Made by a program: the position numbers and the translations under genes
Shown here: piece after piece, positions 21,318 through 33,914 of the stretch
Numbering within the stretch: position 1 is the first letter of the stretch
Layout: every line of letters starts with the position of its first letter
The notes under the pieces: generated by a model
Told to the model about the DNA's origin: nothing
The model's input: only the letters and a program-made list of their open reading frames with translations
The model's database searches: none
Source of the DNA: Solen grandis
Taxonomy: Eukaryota; Mollusca; Bivalvia; Adapedonta; Solenidae
Length of the DNA: 64,000 nt
Assembly (NCBI GenBank): GCA_021229015.1
Contig: CM037782.1
Location: 63,674,108-63,738,107, forward strand
Direction: 5' to 3'

Positions 21318-22472
21318 ACATTCAAACTCACTAAAAGAGATTTTATTCAATTTAAAAATTTCAAATAATTTGAATATTTTATTAAAATATGCAAATGTAT
21401 GTTTTTATTGGGTTTTTTTCCTGCTTAAATTCAATATATCCTTTATCTCCAAAAAATTGAAACTTTGAATAAACAAATGGAAATGCATATATAACCCGAA
21501 TATCAAATTACATTTCAGGTCATTTTAATAAAAAAAAAATTTTGAGGAGGGAAAAAAATTACCTGTTGAAATACGTTACTGGCATTCACTGTAACAACTG
21601 GCCCATTTTTGAGGCAATGACTTTTTTTACCCATTTCACTATGTTACAGGTGCGCGAAGGATATAAGGAAATCATGCTCAATATAAATGTGTGACACAAG
21701 AAAATGAATAGTTGCAAAATCCTTTTCAGAGTCCCATAAAAATTATACTTTGAACTCAATGTGACTTAGCTATGCTCAGATGATCTAGTACTTTATTCAG
21801 ACTGCTTTGAACAGTGACCTTATACAAGTATGAAGGTATGGACAAGGTATGACTTATTTTCGACCCCAGAAGTAGCAATCACTTCAAATGATGCATCATG
21901 GGATACCCCCAGTAATTTGATTATATGCTATGCTTTTCATCATCATACTGTGAGATAAATGACTTGGATAATTTTGTTCCCACGAATAATTAATTATTTT
22001 ATTGGTTTTCCCATTGCACCAATTTGGCCAATCTGCCATGAAAATTAAATTTGCATCAATGAAGCTATTTGAAACATAGAACTGCTGGATTACTTTTGAT
22101 TAAAAAAAAATTACTTAGACATAATTTGAATTTTTTACTTAAAAAGAGTATTAAATTGAAGGATGTGAATATATTGGAGTCATTAATATTCATGAGAAAA
22201 TGATATCACCAGTCAATTGCCCCACAGCAAGTAATACAGTAATAATGGAAGGCATGCTGTCGATGCTGATGATACTTATAATGATAACTTGCAGCAAATT
22301 CATTAATTTTGCAAAGGTTTATAAAGATGGAGGCAAAAACATCAACATAATTAAGATTGCTGAGATAAATGAAAGTGCAAAACAGCACCCACATCTTAGC
22401 AGATTTATATCAACAGTTCACACACAGTGGGTTTAAAACTAACAAAACAGCAAATAAGGTTTTCTAACTTAC

Positions 22473-22564
22473 GGTTGACAGCCAACAGATTTGAGATGGA
22501 AGAAAAGCTCAGCTTCGTGAGTCTGTAGCAGGGTTTCAAACAGCAGACTGAGACAGACAATACC
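22473..22564 (-). CDS. TBC1D19: TBC1D19 exon C
   Basis: 92 nt, acceptor GTTCCAG, donor CC|GTAAGT. Encodes GIVCLSLLFETLLQTHEAEL, then FFHLKSVGCQ(P). Phase 0 in, two bases of a Pro codon out. Confidence 0.92.
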
Positions 22565-22752
22565 CTGGAACACAACCTTTAATAGTCAGGGGTATATAAG
22601 TGAAACAGTGCATACAGAAATAAAACAGGAGGGGATGGAAGTTTCAGAGTCAGCCCTCAGCATGTGCATATCATAAATATCAAAATTATAATTGGAACTG
22701 TATATAACCTACAGGTACTTTGATGACAGGAAATTGCATGATTTTACTCTTA

Positions 22753-22985
22753 ACAAGCGCTTTGTTCAAATGAACAACATGCTCCAGGGGGGGGGGGGGG
22801 GGGGGGGGGGCTAAACCTTTGGGGTCAAGGTCATCTTGCAGGTAGAGCTCACCTGTGAAGTTTGGAGGCTGTAAATGGAACAACATCACTCTGTGTTATG
22901 GTTAACAAGGTTAAAGTTTTGTAACAAACTGACAGACCAAAAACATTATGCTCCCCCCCCCAATCTATTGATGCAGGGGCATAAG
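22753..22985 (+). mobile_element. short hairpin-ended element H11
   Basis: ACAAGCGC start with GTTC-AAAT-GAAC hairpin, AACATGCTCC box, 3' CAGGGGCATAAGAA. Same family as 31124. Contains a poly(G) run of about 24 (22787-22810). No tandem core. Confidence 0.65.
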
Positions 22986-23291
22986 AATGTCCACTAAGTT
23001 TATTACATGCAAAGTAAGCTTCAGTTCAACCCTATCTTGATACTGTAGTATATCTTGACCTTGAAGCAATGGATGTCCTGTGAATTTAAGACCACGCAAT
23101 ATAAAGATTCAGAAAATGTCTGTGGGACTATGCAGAAAAAATGTTTATTTGATGGTAATTGATTACAATTTCCATGCTTTCTAATTTATAATTCATGCCA
23201 TCTTAAATCAATAAAAGCAACATTTACCTAAGGGATTTTAAGTTCATATACCATTTGCATTTATTATCGAATCATAATCCTGTCTAAGACC

Positions 23292-23492
23292 TTAAAGATT
23301 CTCATGAAAATTCATGTCCAATTTACAAAACAATGGTATTATATTTTTTGCATGCAGACTATACAGAGCTTCAATATTGTATGAGCAAACAGAGAAAAAC
23401 CTGATATGACAGCTCCTGAAAGGAGTTGTCTGATCTTGGTCTGCCCTATTTGCAAATGTATCAAAATGAGTCTATATGAAGTTAATGGTTAA
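23292..23492 (+). mobile_element. MITE-B copy, diverged
   Basis: Left end TTAAAGATTCTCATGAAAAT, right end TCAAAATGAGTCTATATGAA followed by GTTAATGGTTAA. Interior ATTGTATGAGCAAACAGAG is shared with other MITE-B copies. Confidence 0.6.
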
Positions 23493-23857
23493 TGAGAACA
23501 AAGGCTGATCCAATTTTAGACTACTGACTTTTAGTAATTACAAGGTGATTCTTTAAAGCATGTCATACTTTGTACTCAAAATGCTGACAGAATTAACACG
23601 GCAGGGTTTTAAATAAGGGACAAATCACATGTAAATATGTAATAAATTTGAACTGATTTATCATATTCAATAAAATGAGAAAGAGATAGAGAGATTATTT
23701 GCCAACTGAAACAATGACTTTTTATTTTCATCTTATATTTCCTCTTTCTTGTATCCGAATGCATTTGAAAACAATGCCTTAGTTGACTGTTTATTCATTT
23801 CAATACTTTGCTTTAACAAGGAAAGAGTGTCACATAGCATAGTGGAGCATAATACAA

Positions 23858-24824
23858 ACAAGAGCTGTCAGAGGACAGCACACTCGACTATTCAAAATGC
23901 TTGTTGGTAAATCAAATGAAATCTATTTCAATTCTTGCCCTTCACATACCCTGTACATAATAATAGTCAAAAATGATATACCTTGATAGTCTGATACCCC
24001 TTAATATTTTTATGATGTCTAAAATCAATCCCATGCCTAGTTACTGAGACATAAGTACAATAACACTGTGCATGCAAGACTTTAACCAAATATCCAAGTT
24101 AGAAAAGGGCCATAATTTGCATCAGTCCAAAAGTTATCCTCCTTAGTTTTCTGATGCCCTTGAAGACACTTCTTAACTTTCTAGTCAATTCCACAAGCAA
24201 TTTCTGAGATATAAGCTGGATAGCAGCTTGAATGCAAAAATTTAGCCAAAATTCTAAGTTAACAGGGGGTCATAATTTTTAATATATTCCTTCAAGTGTT
24301 ATCTAAAATCCTTTAAAGTATGATACCCCTAAACATATTAAAGATTGTTTCAAATCAATCCCATGCCTGGATACTGAGATATTAGCATGAAAGTACCTTG
24401 CATGCAAAACTTTAACCAAAATTTCTAAGTTAAAAAGGGGCCATAATTTGTAACATGATCTATCAAGAGTTATCTACCATGAAAGTATGATACCCCTAAA
24501 CATATTAAAGATGTTTCAAATCAATTCCATGCCTGGATACTGTGATATTAGCATGAAAGTACCTTGCATGCAAAACTTTAACCAAAATTTCTAAGTTAAA
24601 AAGGGGCCATAATTTGTAATATATTCAGTCAAGAGTTATCTACCTTGGTTGTCTGATGCCCCTGAACATATTTATAAACTTTCAAGTCAATACCATAAAT
24701 GGTTATTGAGATATAAGGTTGATAGTAACTTGCATGCAAAACTTTAACCAAAAGCTGCAACGTCAGCGCCGACGCAAGGGCGACTACAATAGCTCTCATA
24801 TTCTTCGAATAGTCGAGCTAAAAA
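23858..24824 (+). mobile_element. tandem-core element H4
   Basis: ACAAGA start with GCTGTC-AGAG-GACAGC hairpin, then CTCGACTATTC, which recurs inverted in the 3' end (GAATAGTCGAG) before CTAAAAA. Core of roughly 160-166 bp units with TTGCATGCAAAACTTTAACC. The first 200 bp are nearly identical to those of H5. Confidence 0.82.
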
Positions 24825-25106
24825 TGACATACATGTACATTTACAACTCCTTTTAGATTCTTTCAGACAGTCAAAAACATCTTAAATTGTTTTAAACATG
24901 CTAAGCCCAGCAGCCCCTTTTAAAACATCAGAAAATCAGAAACAGCTTTTTTGTATCTGACAGTCTGGACAAGTATTCATTATTTCTTGCGTGCTGCAGC
25001 ACATGAGCTGTTTGGCGGAAACATTCTGATGCATTCTGGGAAAGTGAAATGGGTCTGAAATACTGTATAGATTTCAAAGCAGGCAGGAATCTAGACACAA
25101 CCATAA

Positions 25107-26303
25107 ACAAGAGGGCCAAGATGGCCCTGTGTCGCTCACCTGAGTAAGATGGCAGTGTTAGGCATAATGACAAAAAATCTGGCATCTAAAAGTGTTTTTC
25201 TAACATTTGACTAAGTGACCTACATATTGATCCTACCTGAATTTGCACTCAACTGGGAATTCATGCAGTCATCATTCATATTAAACTTTAATAAAATGAT
25301 TGCCGAAGATTTGGCTAAAACTGTGGCCTCTAGAGAGTTCACAAGGTTTTCCTTAGATTTGACCTGGTGACCTAGTTTTTGACCCCACATTACCCATTTT
25401 CGAACTCATCGAAGATATCATGTAGACAAACACCCTGACCATTTTTCATGAAGATTGGGCTAAAACTGTGGCCTCTAGAGTGTTCACAAGGTTTTTCTAA
25501 GATTTTCCCTGGTGACCTAGTTTTTGACCCCATGTGACCCAATTTCGAACTCATCCGAGATATCATGTAAACAAACATCCTGACCAAGTTTCATGAAGAT
25601 TGGGCCAAAAATGTGGCCTCTAGAGTGTTCACAAGCTTTTTCTAAGATTTGACCTGGTGACCTAGTTTTTGACCCCATGACCCAATTCGAACTCATCCGA
25701 GATATCATGTAGACAAACATCCTGACCAAGTTTCATGAAGATTGGGCCAAAATTGTGGCCTGTAGAGTGTTCACAAGCTTTTTCTAAGATTTGACCTGGT
25801 GACCTAGTTTTTGACCCCACATGACCCAATATCGAACTCATCCGAGAAATCATGTAGACAAATATCCTGACCAAATTTTATGAAGATTGGGCTAAAACTG
25901 TGGCCTCTAGAGTGTTCACAAGGTTTTTCAAGGATTTGACCTAGTGACCTAGTTTTTGACCCCACATGACCCAATTTCGAACTCATCCGAGATATTATGT
26001 AGACAACATCCTGATTAAGTTTCATGAAGATTGGGCCAAATTTGTGGCCTCTAGAGTGTTCACAAGGTTTTTCTAAGATTTGACCTAGTGACCTAGTTTT
26101 TGACCCCACATGACCCAATTTCGAACTCATCCGAGATATCATGTAGACAAACATCCTGACCAAGTTTCATGAAGATTGGGCCAAAACTGTGGCCTCTAGA
26201 GTGTTCACAAGCAATTGTTGACGACGGACGACGCACGACGCACGACGGACAAAAGGCGATCACAAAAGCTCACCCGAGCACAAGTGCTCAGGTGAGCTAA
26301 AAA
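25107..26303 (+). mobile_element. tandem-core element H3 (H1 subfamily)
   Basis: 5' hairpin GGGCCA-AGA-TGGCCC and box GCTCACCTGAG; 3' hairpin CTCACCCGAGC..GTGCTCAGGTGAG and CTAAAAA. About seven core units near 145 bp. Several overlapping minus-strand frames repeat MVRMFVYMISRMSS because the unit has few stops; since 145 is not a multiple of three the frames shift, so they are not genes. Confidence 0.85.
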
Positions 26304-26507
26304 CAACAAGAATTTAAATGTATTCTGATGAAAATTCATGTCATGTATAGGATGCTAATTGTAATATGCAAACACTAAGTATATGGAACCCTGTTACCTT
26401 CAAGAAGCCAGATCCGACTGCAAACAAAAACAATATCACTTAAGGCAATAAACCCTCTATCTCATATATCAACACGTTGTCGCATTGGCAAACAGAGCAG
26501 ATTCAGG

Positions 26508-26737
26508 TAAACCTTTACCTCATGAATATTCATGTTCAAATTTATGACTTGATAAATTTTTAATTTATTGAACTTGAAATGGTATATGAAATAAAGTATT
26601 TTTCTTTGCCACTTGGACTGTGTAAAACTGAGCTACAGAGGAGACTCTGATCAGACAGCTCCTATACTGGTTGTCTGATATGGGTGTAATATGTGTGCCA
26701 ATGGGTCAAAATGGGCCTATATGAAGTAAAGGGATAA
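26508..26737 (+). mobile_element. MITE-B copy
   Basis: GTAAACCTTTACCTCATGAA start with the ATGAATATTCATG palindrome; TATGAAGTAAAGGGATAAA end. A MITE-B-like fragment (26445-26507) precedes it. Confidence 0.6.
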
Positions 26738-26741
26738 AATG

Positions 26742-26976
26742 GTTCTTTCCAGGAGCTGTCTTAAAAAGGCTCTTATGTTTACTCAAACAATATCTCCGAT
26801 TCTACATAACTGGCATGTCAGAGAAAAATCCAGTAATTCTTAGGAAGCACTGGCAGTGCAGATAAAGTAAAATCTGAGCTACAATACTGCATTAGCAAAC
26901 AGAGAAGGCCCTGAGCAGACAGCTCCATCCTCCCCATATACCAAGGTGTTAAAATGTATCATAAAGGTAAAGGGTT
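26742..26976. mobile_element. rearranged MITE-B fragments
   Basis: Two MITE-B segments in opposite orientation (GTTTACTCAAACAATATCTC and CTGCATTAGCAAACAGAG), ending GGTAAAGGGTTAA. Confidence 0.45.
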
Positions 26977-27152
26977 AATACACTAAACATAAGAGGATAA
27001 ACACAGTTACTATTGCCAAAATCCAGCAAGTACCATATGTTAATGGAATTTAATCAACATATACAACTGTTCCATCAAATTATAGAATACAGTCAAATTA
27101 TACAACTGTTCATATCATATCCTAACATGGCTCACAAAGAAAGAAGGAAAAA

Positions 27153-27370
27153 ACTAGAAATGTGTCCAGAGGACACAGATGCCCCCATCCATTGCATTTT
27201 CCAAAACAAAGGCCAACACCCAGGTAAACAAGTCATGTCCTGAGTAATATATCCATGAAGTTTAAAGTTTGTAGCACATATACCTTCAGAGTTATCAGTG
27301 TAACAGTTTTCGGATGGACGGACGGAAAATGACAAATCTATATGCCTCGCTTTTTGGTGAGGGCATAAAA
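27153..27370 (+). mobile_element. short hairpin-ended element H9
   Basis: ACTAG start, perfect hairpin TGTGTCC-AGA-GGACACA, box ATGCCCCCAT, GGACGGACGG motif, then 3' hairpin ATGCCTCGC..GGTGAGGGCAT and AAAAA. Confidence 0.7.
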
Positions 27371-27499
27371 ATGCTCTGGCAAATGAAGAAGAGATCACAG
27401 CAATAATCTTTTCTAACAAATTTAAATAAGAAAAATAACATCATTTTTTATATTCTAACAAAAACAACAACCATAACAACACAAGTCAATGCTCAAACA

Positions 27500-28020
27500 T
27501 CAGGCAAATTGGGCATTGTCAACGGTGATCCAATAAAAATACCCGGGGCACAAGTTCATGTCCTGAAAAATATATTTGTGAAGTCTCAAGTCTGTAGTAT
27601 AAATACTTTCAGAGTTATGTGTATTACAAGCATAAAATTCCATATTTTTCAAAAACAAAGGCCAATAACTTTATTGATGGTTTGATGAAAATACCCAGGT
27701 GCACATGTTCATGTCCTAAATATATATCCATGAAGTTACAAGTCTGTTATATAAATAATTTCTGAGTTACATGCGTCACAAGCATAAAATTTCAATATTT
27801 TTTCTAAAACAAAGGCTCATAACTTTAACAGCAGTTCGATGAAAATACCCAGGTGCACAAGTTCATGTCCTGAAGTTATTATATCAATTAAGTTTCAATT
27901 CTGTAGTTCAAATACTTTCAGAGTTTTGCGTGTCACAAAGTTTCAGGATGGACGGACGGACGTACGTACGTACAGACAAAGGCAAATCTATATGCCCCCC
28001 ATTTTTGGTGGAGACATAAG
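27500..28020 (+). mobile_element. 5'-truncated tandem-core element H10 (H9 family)
   Basis: Core units of about 151 bp (AAAATACCC at 27537, 27688, 27840) and an H9-type 3' end (TATGCCCCCCATTTTTGGTG). The 5' hairpin is absent. Confidence 0.65.
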
Positions 28021-28051
28021 GACATAAATTAAAATAGATTAAATTAAAAAA

Positions 28052-29850
28052 ACAAGAGCTGTCAGAGGACAGCACGCTCGACTATTCAAAATGCTTGTTA
28101 GTAAATCAAATGAAATCTATTTCAATTCTTGCCTTTCACATACCCTGTACATAATAATAGTGAAAAATGATATACCTTGATAGTCTGATACCCCTTAATA
28201 TTTTTATGATGTCTAAAATCAATCCCATGCCTAGTTACTGAGACATAAGCATAATAAAACTGTGCATGTGAATCTTTAACCAAAAATCCAAGTTAGAAAA
28301 GGGCCATAATTTGTATAAAATTCAGTCCAATTGTTATCCTCCTTAGTTTTTTGATGCCCCTGAATACACTCCTTAACTTTCTAGTCAATTCCACAAGCAA
28401 TTTCTGAGATATAAGCTGGATAGTAGCTTGAATGCAAAAATTTAACCAAAATTCTAAGTTAAAAGGGGGAAATAATTTTTAATTCCCCTTTATAGTATGA
28501 CCCCAAAAATTAAAATTTAAATCCCATGCCTGGACTCTTGAGATATAAGCATGAAAGAACCTTGCATGCAAAACTTCAACCAAAATTTCTAAGATAAAAA
28601 AGGGGTCATAACTTGTAATATATTCCATCAAAAGTTATCTACCTTGATAGTATGATACTCCTAAATATTTCAAAGATGTTTAAAATCAATCGCATGCCTG
28701 GATACTGAGATATTAGCATGAAAGTAACTTCACGTCTTGCATGCAAAACTTTAACCAAAATTTCTAAGTAAAAAAGGGCAATAATTTGTAACATATTCCA
28801 TTAAGAGTTATCTACCATGAAAGTATGATACCCCTAAACATATTAAAGATGTTTCCAATCAATTGCATGCCTGGATACTGAGATATTAGCATGAAAGCAC
28901 TTTGCATGCAAAACTTTAACCAAAATTTTTAAGTTGAAAAGGGGCCATAATTTGTAACATATTCTATCAAGAGTTATCTACCATGAAAGTATGATACCCC
29001 TAAACATATTAAAGATGTTTCAAATCAATCCCATGCCTGGATACTGAGATATTAGCATGAAAGTACCTTGCATGCAAAACTTTAACCAAAATTTTTAAGT
29101 TAAAAAGGGGCCATAATTTGTAACATATTCTATCAAGAGTTATCTACAATGAAAGTATGATGCCCCTAAACATATTAAAGATGTTTCGAATCAATCCCAT
29201 GCCTGGATACTGAGATATTAGCATGAAAGTACCTTGCATGCAAAACTTCAACCAAAATTTCTAAGTTAAAAAGGGGCCATAATTTGTAACATATTCCATC
29301 AAGAGTTACCTACCATGAAAGTAGGATACCCCTAATCATATTAAAGATGTTTCAAATCAATCCCATGCCTGGATACTGAGATATAAGCATTAGAGTACCT
29401 TGCATGCAAAACTTCAACCAAAATATTTAAGTTAAAAAGGGGCCATAATTTGTAACATATTCCATCAAGAGTTATCTACCTTGGTTGTCTGATGCCCCTA
29501 AACATATTCATAAACTTTCAAGTCAATACCATGAATGGTTATTGAGATACAAACTAGATAGTAGCTTGCACGCAAAACTTTAACCAAATATTCTATTGCA
29601 TGCAAAACTTTAACCAAAATTTCTAAGTTAAAAAGGGGCCATAATTCATATTAAATTCCATCAAGAGTTATCTACCTTGGTTGTCTGATGCCCCTGAACA
29701 TATTTATAAACTTTCAAGTCAATACCATAAATGGTTATTGAGATATAAGGTTGATAGTAACTTGCACGCAAAACTTTAACCAAAAGCTGCAACGCCAACG
29801 CCAGGGCGACTACAATAGCTCTCATATTCTTCGAATAGTCGAGCTAAAAA
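28052..29850 (+). mobile_element. tandem-core element H5 (H4 family), longest copy
   Basis: Same ends as H4, with the 12-bp box GCTCGACTATTC inverted at the 3' end (GAATAGTCGAGC). About ten core units; the phrase CATGCCTGG recurs every 166 bp (28865, 29031, 29197, 29363 by alignment). Confidence 0.85.
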
Positions 29851-31123
29851 GTATAAGAAAAGAATGTAATCAACAGGAAATCTGAATTGTTTTTAACATA
29901 ATAACGTCTTTTTACATCCGCCTTCACAAAACATAAAGAAGACTTAAAGGCATATAGGCTTTCCAAATTTTACGTTTCTAGCATATCCTGAACTTTGAAA
30001 CACTTATATATTTTAATGTCCTGCTTTGATATCGTGTCAAGATTGAAATAATCAATAACTGTGTTTTTGGTGTGTATCTGACCACAGTCTCCTCCATCAG
30101 GTGCAAATAATAATGTCACAAGGGCTTCGTCCTCATGATACAATCATAAGCACCTAGACTCGGTACTGTGGTTAAATTCACAACAAAACACAGATAGACA
30201 TTAGCATAAAAAAAGAATAAAAAGCAACTTGTTTTACTAGATTTTTACTTTTAGCAGCAGAAGTTACACTATAGTACAAAACAATGATATATTATCTGAG
30301 AAATTTCAAAAGTAATTTTTTAAGTTTTATTGTTCTCTAAGTTATCATCATTTGTCTTCAGTGATATTGATACTGCATGTCCATTCAGTGCTATTGCTAG
30401 ACTCGTAATTTTTTTTCCTTCATTTTTATGACATTCACAACCGAAACGAAAAACAAAAACACATCTAAGGATGAAAGTCTTTAAACACAGCTATATAATA
30501 TTTCATCAGCACTTCTAATGTTCAATTTATTCAAAATTTTCAAATAAATCCTACACATGACTGATGGTGTCTAGTAATAAATGTTGCATGGGGCCACAAA
30601 CCCTACATGGTTTCAACCTTATATTATCATCCCGGACAACTTTTGCATGACAAGTGTGCTTTATATTGTATGCTATAAAATTTGCTTTGTATGCGAAATT
30701 TCAGACAATGAAAACTGTCTGCATACAAAATGGATATACATTCTGTTGATAATGTAGTTTCTTGAAAAACATTCTACATCAAATTGAATTTAATGGAGGA
30801 ACATGATCTATAATGGACAGACGGAGACACTGGTCTCAGCCATAATGATCAGCGATAAAGCTGTTTGTTTCCACAAAAATATTTATGCGAAAATAAAATG
30901 CTAAGCAGAATTCAGAGGATTTCAAATTACAGACATACAAATCACTCAAGTGCTGTAACACAATACAGATCTTTGTTTTTAACATAAACTGTTCTTCAAT
31001 ACCAGAGAGAATCAAAGGATCACAGTGTGCTATCAACAATTTTGAGACTGTGAGTCATTTACCACTATTCTTCAGATTTCAGTGTCAAGATTTATATAAA
31101 GCAGATTTTTTTTTTCAATATCA
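29851..31123. other. intron, nothing recognised
   Basis: AT-rich TBC1D19 intron sequence with no repeat or exon I can support. Confidence 0.5.
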
Positions 31124-31360
31124 ACAAGCGCTACATTCGAATGAACACCATGCCCCCACGGGGGACCTTTGACCTTGGCAGTCAAGGTCATTTGATGGTC
31201 AAGGTCACCTGGCTGGTAGAGCTCATCAAGGTGTATACACCTGTGAAGTTTGGTGACTGTAAGTGGAAGGTGTTATGGTCAAGATTAAAGTTTATGACAA
31301 ATAGACAAACAGACCAAAAACAATATGTCCCCCAATCTGTCCGTACAGGGGCATAAAAAG
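31124..31360 (+). mobile_element. short hairpin-ended element H12 (H11 family)
   Basis: ACAAGCGCTACATTCGAATG (contains the palindrome CATTCGAATG), box ATGCCCCCA, 3' GTCCCCC..GGGGCATAAAAA. Confidence 0.7.
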
Positions 31361-31396
31361 CCATATTCAAATTTAAGAAGCAAATTATTCAGGTAA

Positions 31397-31468
31397 ACAA
31401 GAGCTATCACTGATGGTGATAAATATCTCAACGATAGCCTGGAACGATAATATCATTAATCACTGGAT
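31397..31468 (+). mobile_element. 5' fragment of H8-type element
   Basis: ACAAGAGCTATCACTGATGG with hairpin ATCAC..GTGAT, then unrelated sequence up to a MITE-A copy. Confidence 0.4.
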
Positions 31469-31710
31469 TTAACCCTTTCCCTCATAGAGGAAACCATGAA
31501 AAGACCTATGCGAACAGCATAAAACCAGATCAGCCTGCGAGTAACTCGCAGGCTGATCAGGTTTTATGCTGTTCGCTGCTCCTCAGTGGTCTGGAAATGA
31601 GGATTTTGTAATTAAATTTGGTAAGGTTTAACTGTGGTATTCTGCAGATCAGACTTTATGTGGTACCTATTGAGTGCGTCAAAATGAGTCTATATGAGGG
31701 AAAGGGTTAA
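31469..31710 (+). mobile_element. piggyBac-type MITE-A copy 5
   Basis: TTAA-bounded 242 bp, hairpin intact. Confidence 0.85.
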
Positions 31711-32237
31711 TACTGACCCAACACAGAAATATAAACAGTCAATTATATTCATATGGTGGGAGGTGCTAGTCTCCTATGAACACGACTTTCCCCTTACACT
31801 TCTGTGTAGGGTCAGTACCAAACCCAATAACTGTTTTGTTTCATCAAGCATTTTTCCTAATCATTTATTTGTAGTTTTCTTCATTTTGAAGATGTATTTA
31901 ACTCTATTGACCCTTCATGGAATTCTATGGACCCTACGAAGAAATATATACCACGATACGACCTATGATAAACAAAAAAAGGCATAGAACTCTTTATCAA
32001 ACAAGACAGAAAAGACTTGACTAGTGCATGGTTCCTGATAAAGACCCCCACCTATTTTTTTATATAAGTGGCAGTAAGAAAATCAATGGGATAAGCTCTT
32101 AATATAGATCATGAGCTAGTGTAATAAACCTATAATATTACTAAGATTACAATCACTGAATAAAATCATTTTTAACAACGTTGAAAGGCGTCCACACATG
32201 GAAATTTCATGTTAAAGTAATCCAGCATTAAATTAAA

Positions 32238-32400
32238 ATCAAGGTCCTTCAAATGCTTCAAAAGCATCCACTGACTTGAAGTTATAGGCTAAGTACGAAC
32301 AAGGTTCTAAATCTAGAAAGGCTTGCATTTACTACAAATTCCCACAATCACTTGATGGACCATGATCACAATTTAATGATGGATAGATTACTTTATGTAA
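32238..32400. repeat. interspersed repeat R1, second copy
   Basis: Matches 7008-7175 in ordered blocks (GGTCCTTCAAATGCTT, TCACTTGATGGACCATGA). Confidence 0.6.
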
Positions 32401-33125
32401 ATTCAAAATTGGCACCTTAATTCAGGAAGGGATATTATCTGATGAAATTGTTGACAACAATCAATCAATAACCAACAGATGTTTAACAATGGCTGGTCAT
32501 AATTTTTCACCTTGAGCACTTTGAACTCAAACAAGAAATATCTTTAAAAAAAGATATTCGGCGTAAAATGGAAAACAAACTGAACTCCTACAATCTAATA
32601 ATAGACTGTATTTCCGGGAACCCAGATGTATTCTTAAAATAGTGATCATGCAGTCTATTTATATACATTCTGTACACACTGACATGGTTAAGTTTACTTA
32701 TTACAAAAAGGGGTCAAAGGTATGTTATTGTATATGTAAGATTCATAATGTTTGTTGGTTAGATACGTATTGATAAAGTAAGACCCCCTACTTGATAGGA
32801 AAGTATGTGTTAATTATAATATATGGGTTAACTTCCACCTCCTCCGCATACTACATGATCAACAGGTTAAAGTGGGCGAGTCCACTTCTGCAGATTTGCA
32901 GGGGGGATTTTGGTCTAAAAATAAACATCGAAATCGATTTTATACAGCTACGCCGAAAAAGTTTTTATATAAGATAATATCATGCATTTCAACTGATTGA
33001 TTCAAGGACTGGGGAAAATTTAAATGGCATGTAGATTCCTTTCGACTGGCAAAATCTCATAATACAAAACAAATAAAAAACAAACAAACAAAAATAAACC
33101 ACAACATTTTGATGACACATGCAAC

Positions 33126-33151
33126 TACCGTAGATCTATCACTAAAGGTGA
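33126..33151 (+). mobile_element. H8-type 5' end split by MITE-A
   Basis: CTATCACTAAAGGTGA followed by MITE-A; the sequence resumes at 33389 as TTAATACCCCCACATT. The 5' end of H8 at 46811 reads the same without the MITE (CTATTACTGAAGGGGATTAA, then TACCCCCGCA). Confidence 0.6.
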
Positions 33152-33392
33152 TTAACCCTTTCCGTCAGATAGAGTCATTTTGACGCACTCAATAGGTACC
33201 ACATAAAGCCTGATTTGCAGAAAACCAAACTCAAACCTTACCAAATTTAATTGTAAAATCCTCATTACCAGACCAATGAGGAGCAGCGAACAGCATAAAA
33301 CCTGATCAGCCTGCGAGTCACTCGCAGGCTGATCTGGTTTTATACTGTTTGCATAGGTCTTTTATGGTATCCTCTATGAGGGAAAGGGTTAA
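33152..33392 (-). mobile_element. piggyBac-type MITE-A copy 6, with internal empty-site evidence
   Basis: TTAA on both sides. The flanks fused at a single TTAA recreate the H8 5' end found uninterrupted at 46811, so the element inserted at TTAA and duplicated it. Confidence 0.88.
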
Positions 33393-33512
33393 TACCCCCA
33401 CATTGTCTTATGTACTGTAAGTGTGCGATGAAACGTAACAATTGTGATTCCTATTCAGCCCCACTTCTGTGAAGCTGGGTATAATGATAAGTCAAGTCTT
33501 ATGTATATTTAC

Positions 33513-33622
33513 CTGTGGATGAGATGAGATGCTGTGCAGACGGAAGAAATGGCGAGTGTAAATTTCCCGGAACACGTAATATAAGGTCACAGGCTCCTTG
33601 TAGAGAAAACAAAGTGGTGCAA
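33513..33622 (-). CDS. TBC1D19: TBC1D19 exon D
   Basis: 110 nt, acceptor TTTTTGCAG, donor CACAG|GTAAAT. Encodes (V)APLCFLYKEPVTLYYVFRE, then IYTRHFFRLHSISSHPQ. In a catalytic TBC domain the start of this segment would carry the YxQ glutamine finger; here it is MYVAPL. Confidence 0.92.
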
Positions 33623-33914
33623 CTGCAAAAACAAGGCCATAGTTTACATAATGGAACAAAAAATCTTGCTTTGTCTAGCCCATGTTTCTCTTAATGATTT
33701 CTCCCCTCGCTGTCTGACAGATTAATGGTATTAAGGAGAATTATGTCACAATCAGTGCATAGAATGATAAAACTGTCTCCAGACACACATAAATCACTTC
33801 TGAACTCTTGTTCTAGATCCCTATAGGCAGAGGAAAAAAACTACATATTCTTTTTTAATGGCCAATATTAATTTTCTTTTGATATCAGTTTTTGATCAAA
33901 CAGGAGTACTGACA

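Noticed and set aside
25390..26163. Overlapping minus-strand frames repeating MVRMFVYMISRMSS
   Set aside because: They are read through a 145-bp non-coding tandem unit; frames shift from unit to unit.
26406..26425. A 20-nt microexon on the minus strand with good GT-AG sites, between TBC1D19 exons D and C
   Set aside because: Exons D and C already join in phase 0; adding 20 nt would break the frame.
15614..29850. CRISPR-like array suggested by regular repeats
   Set aside because: Units are head-to-tail 145-167 bp without spacers, in an animal genome.
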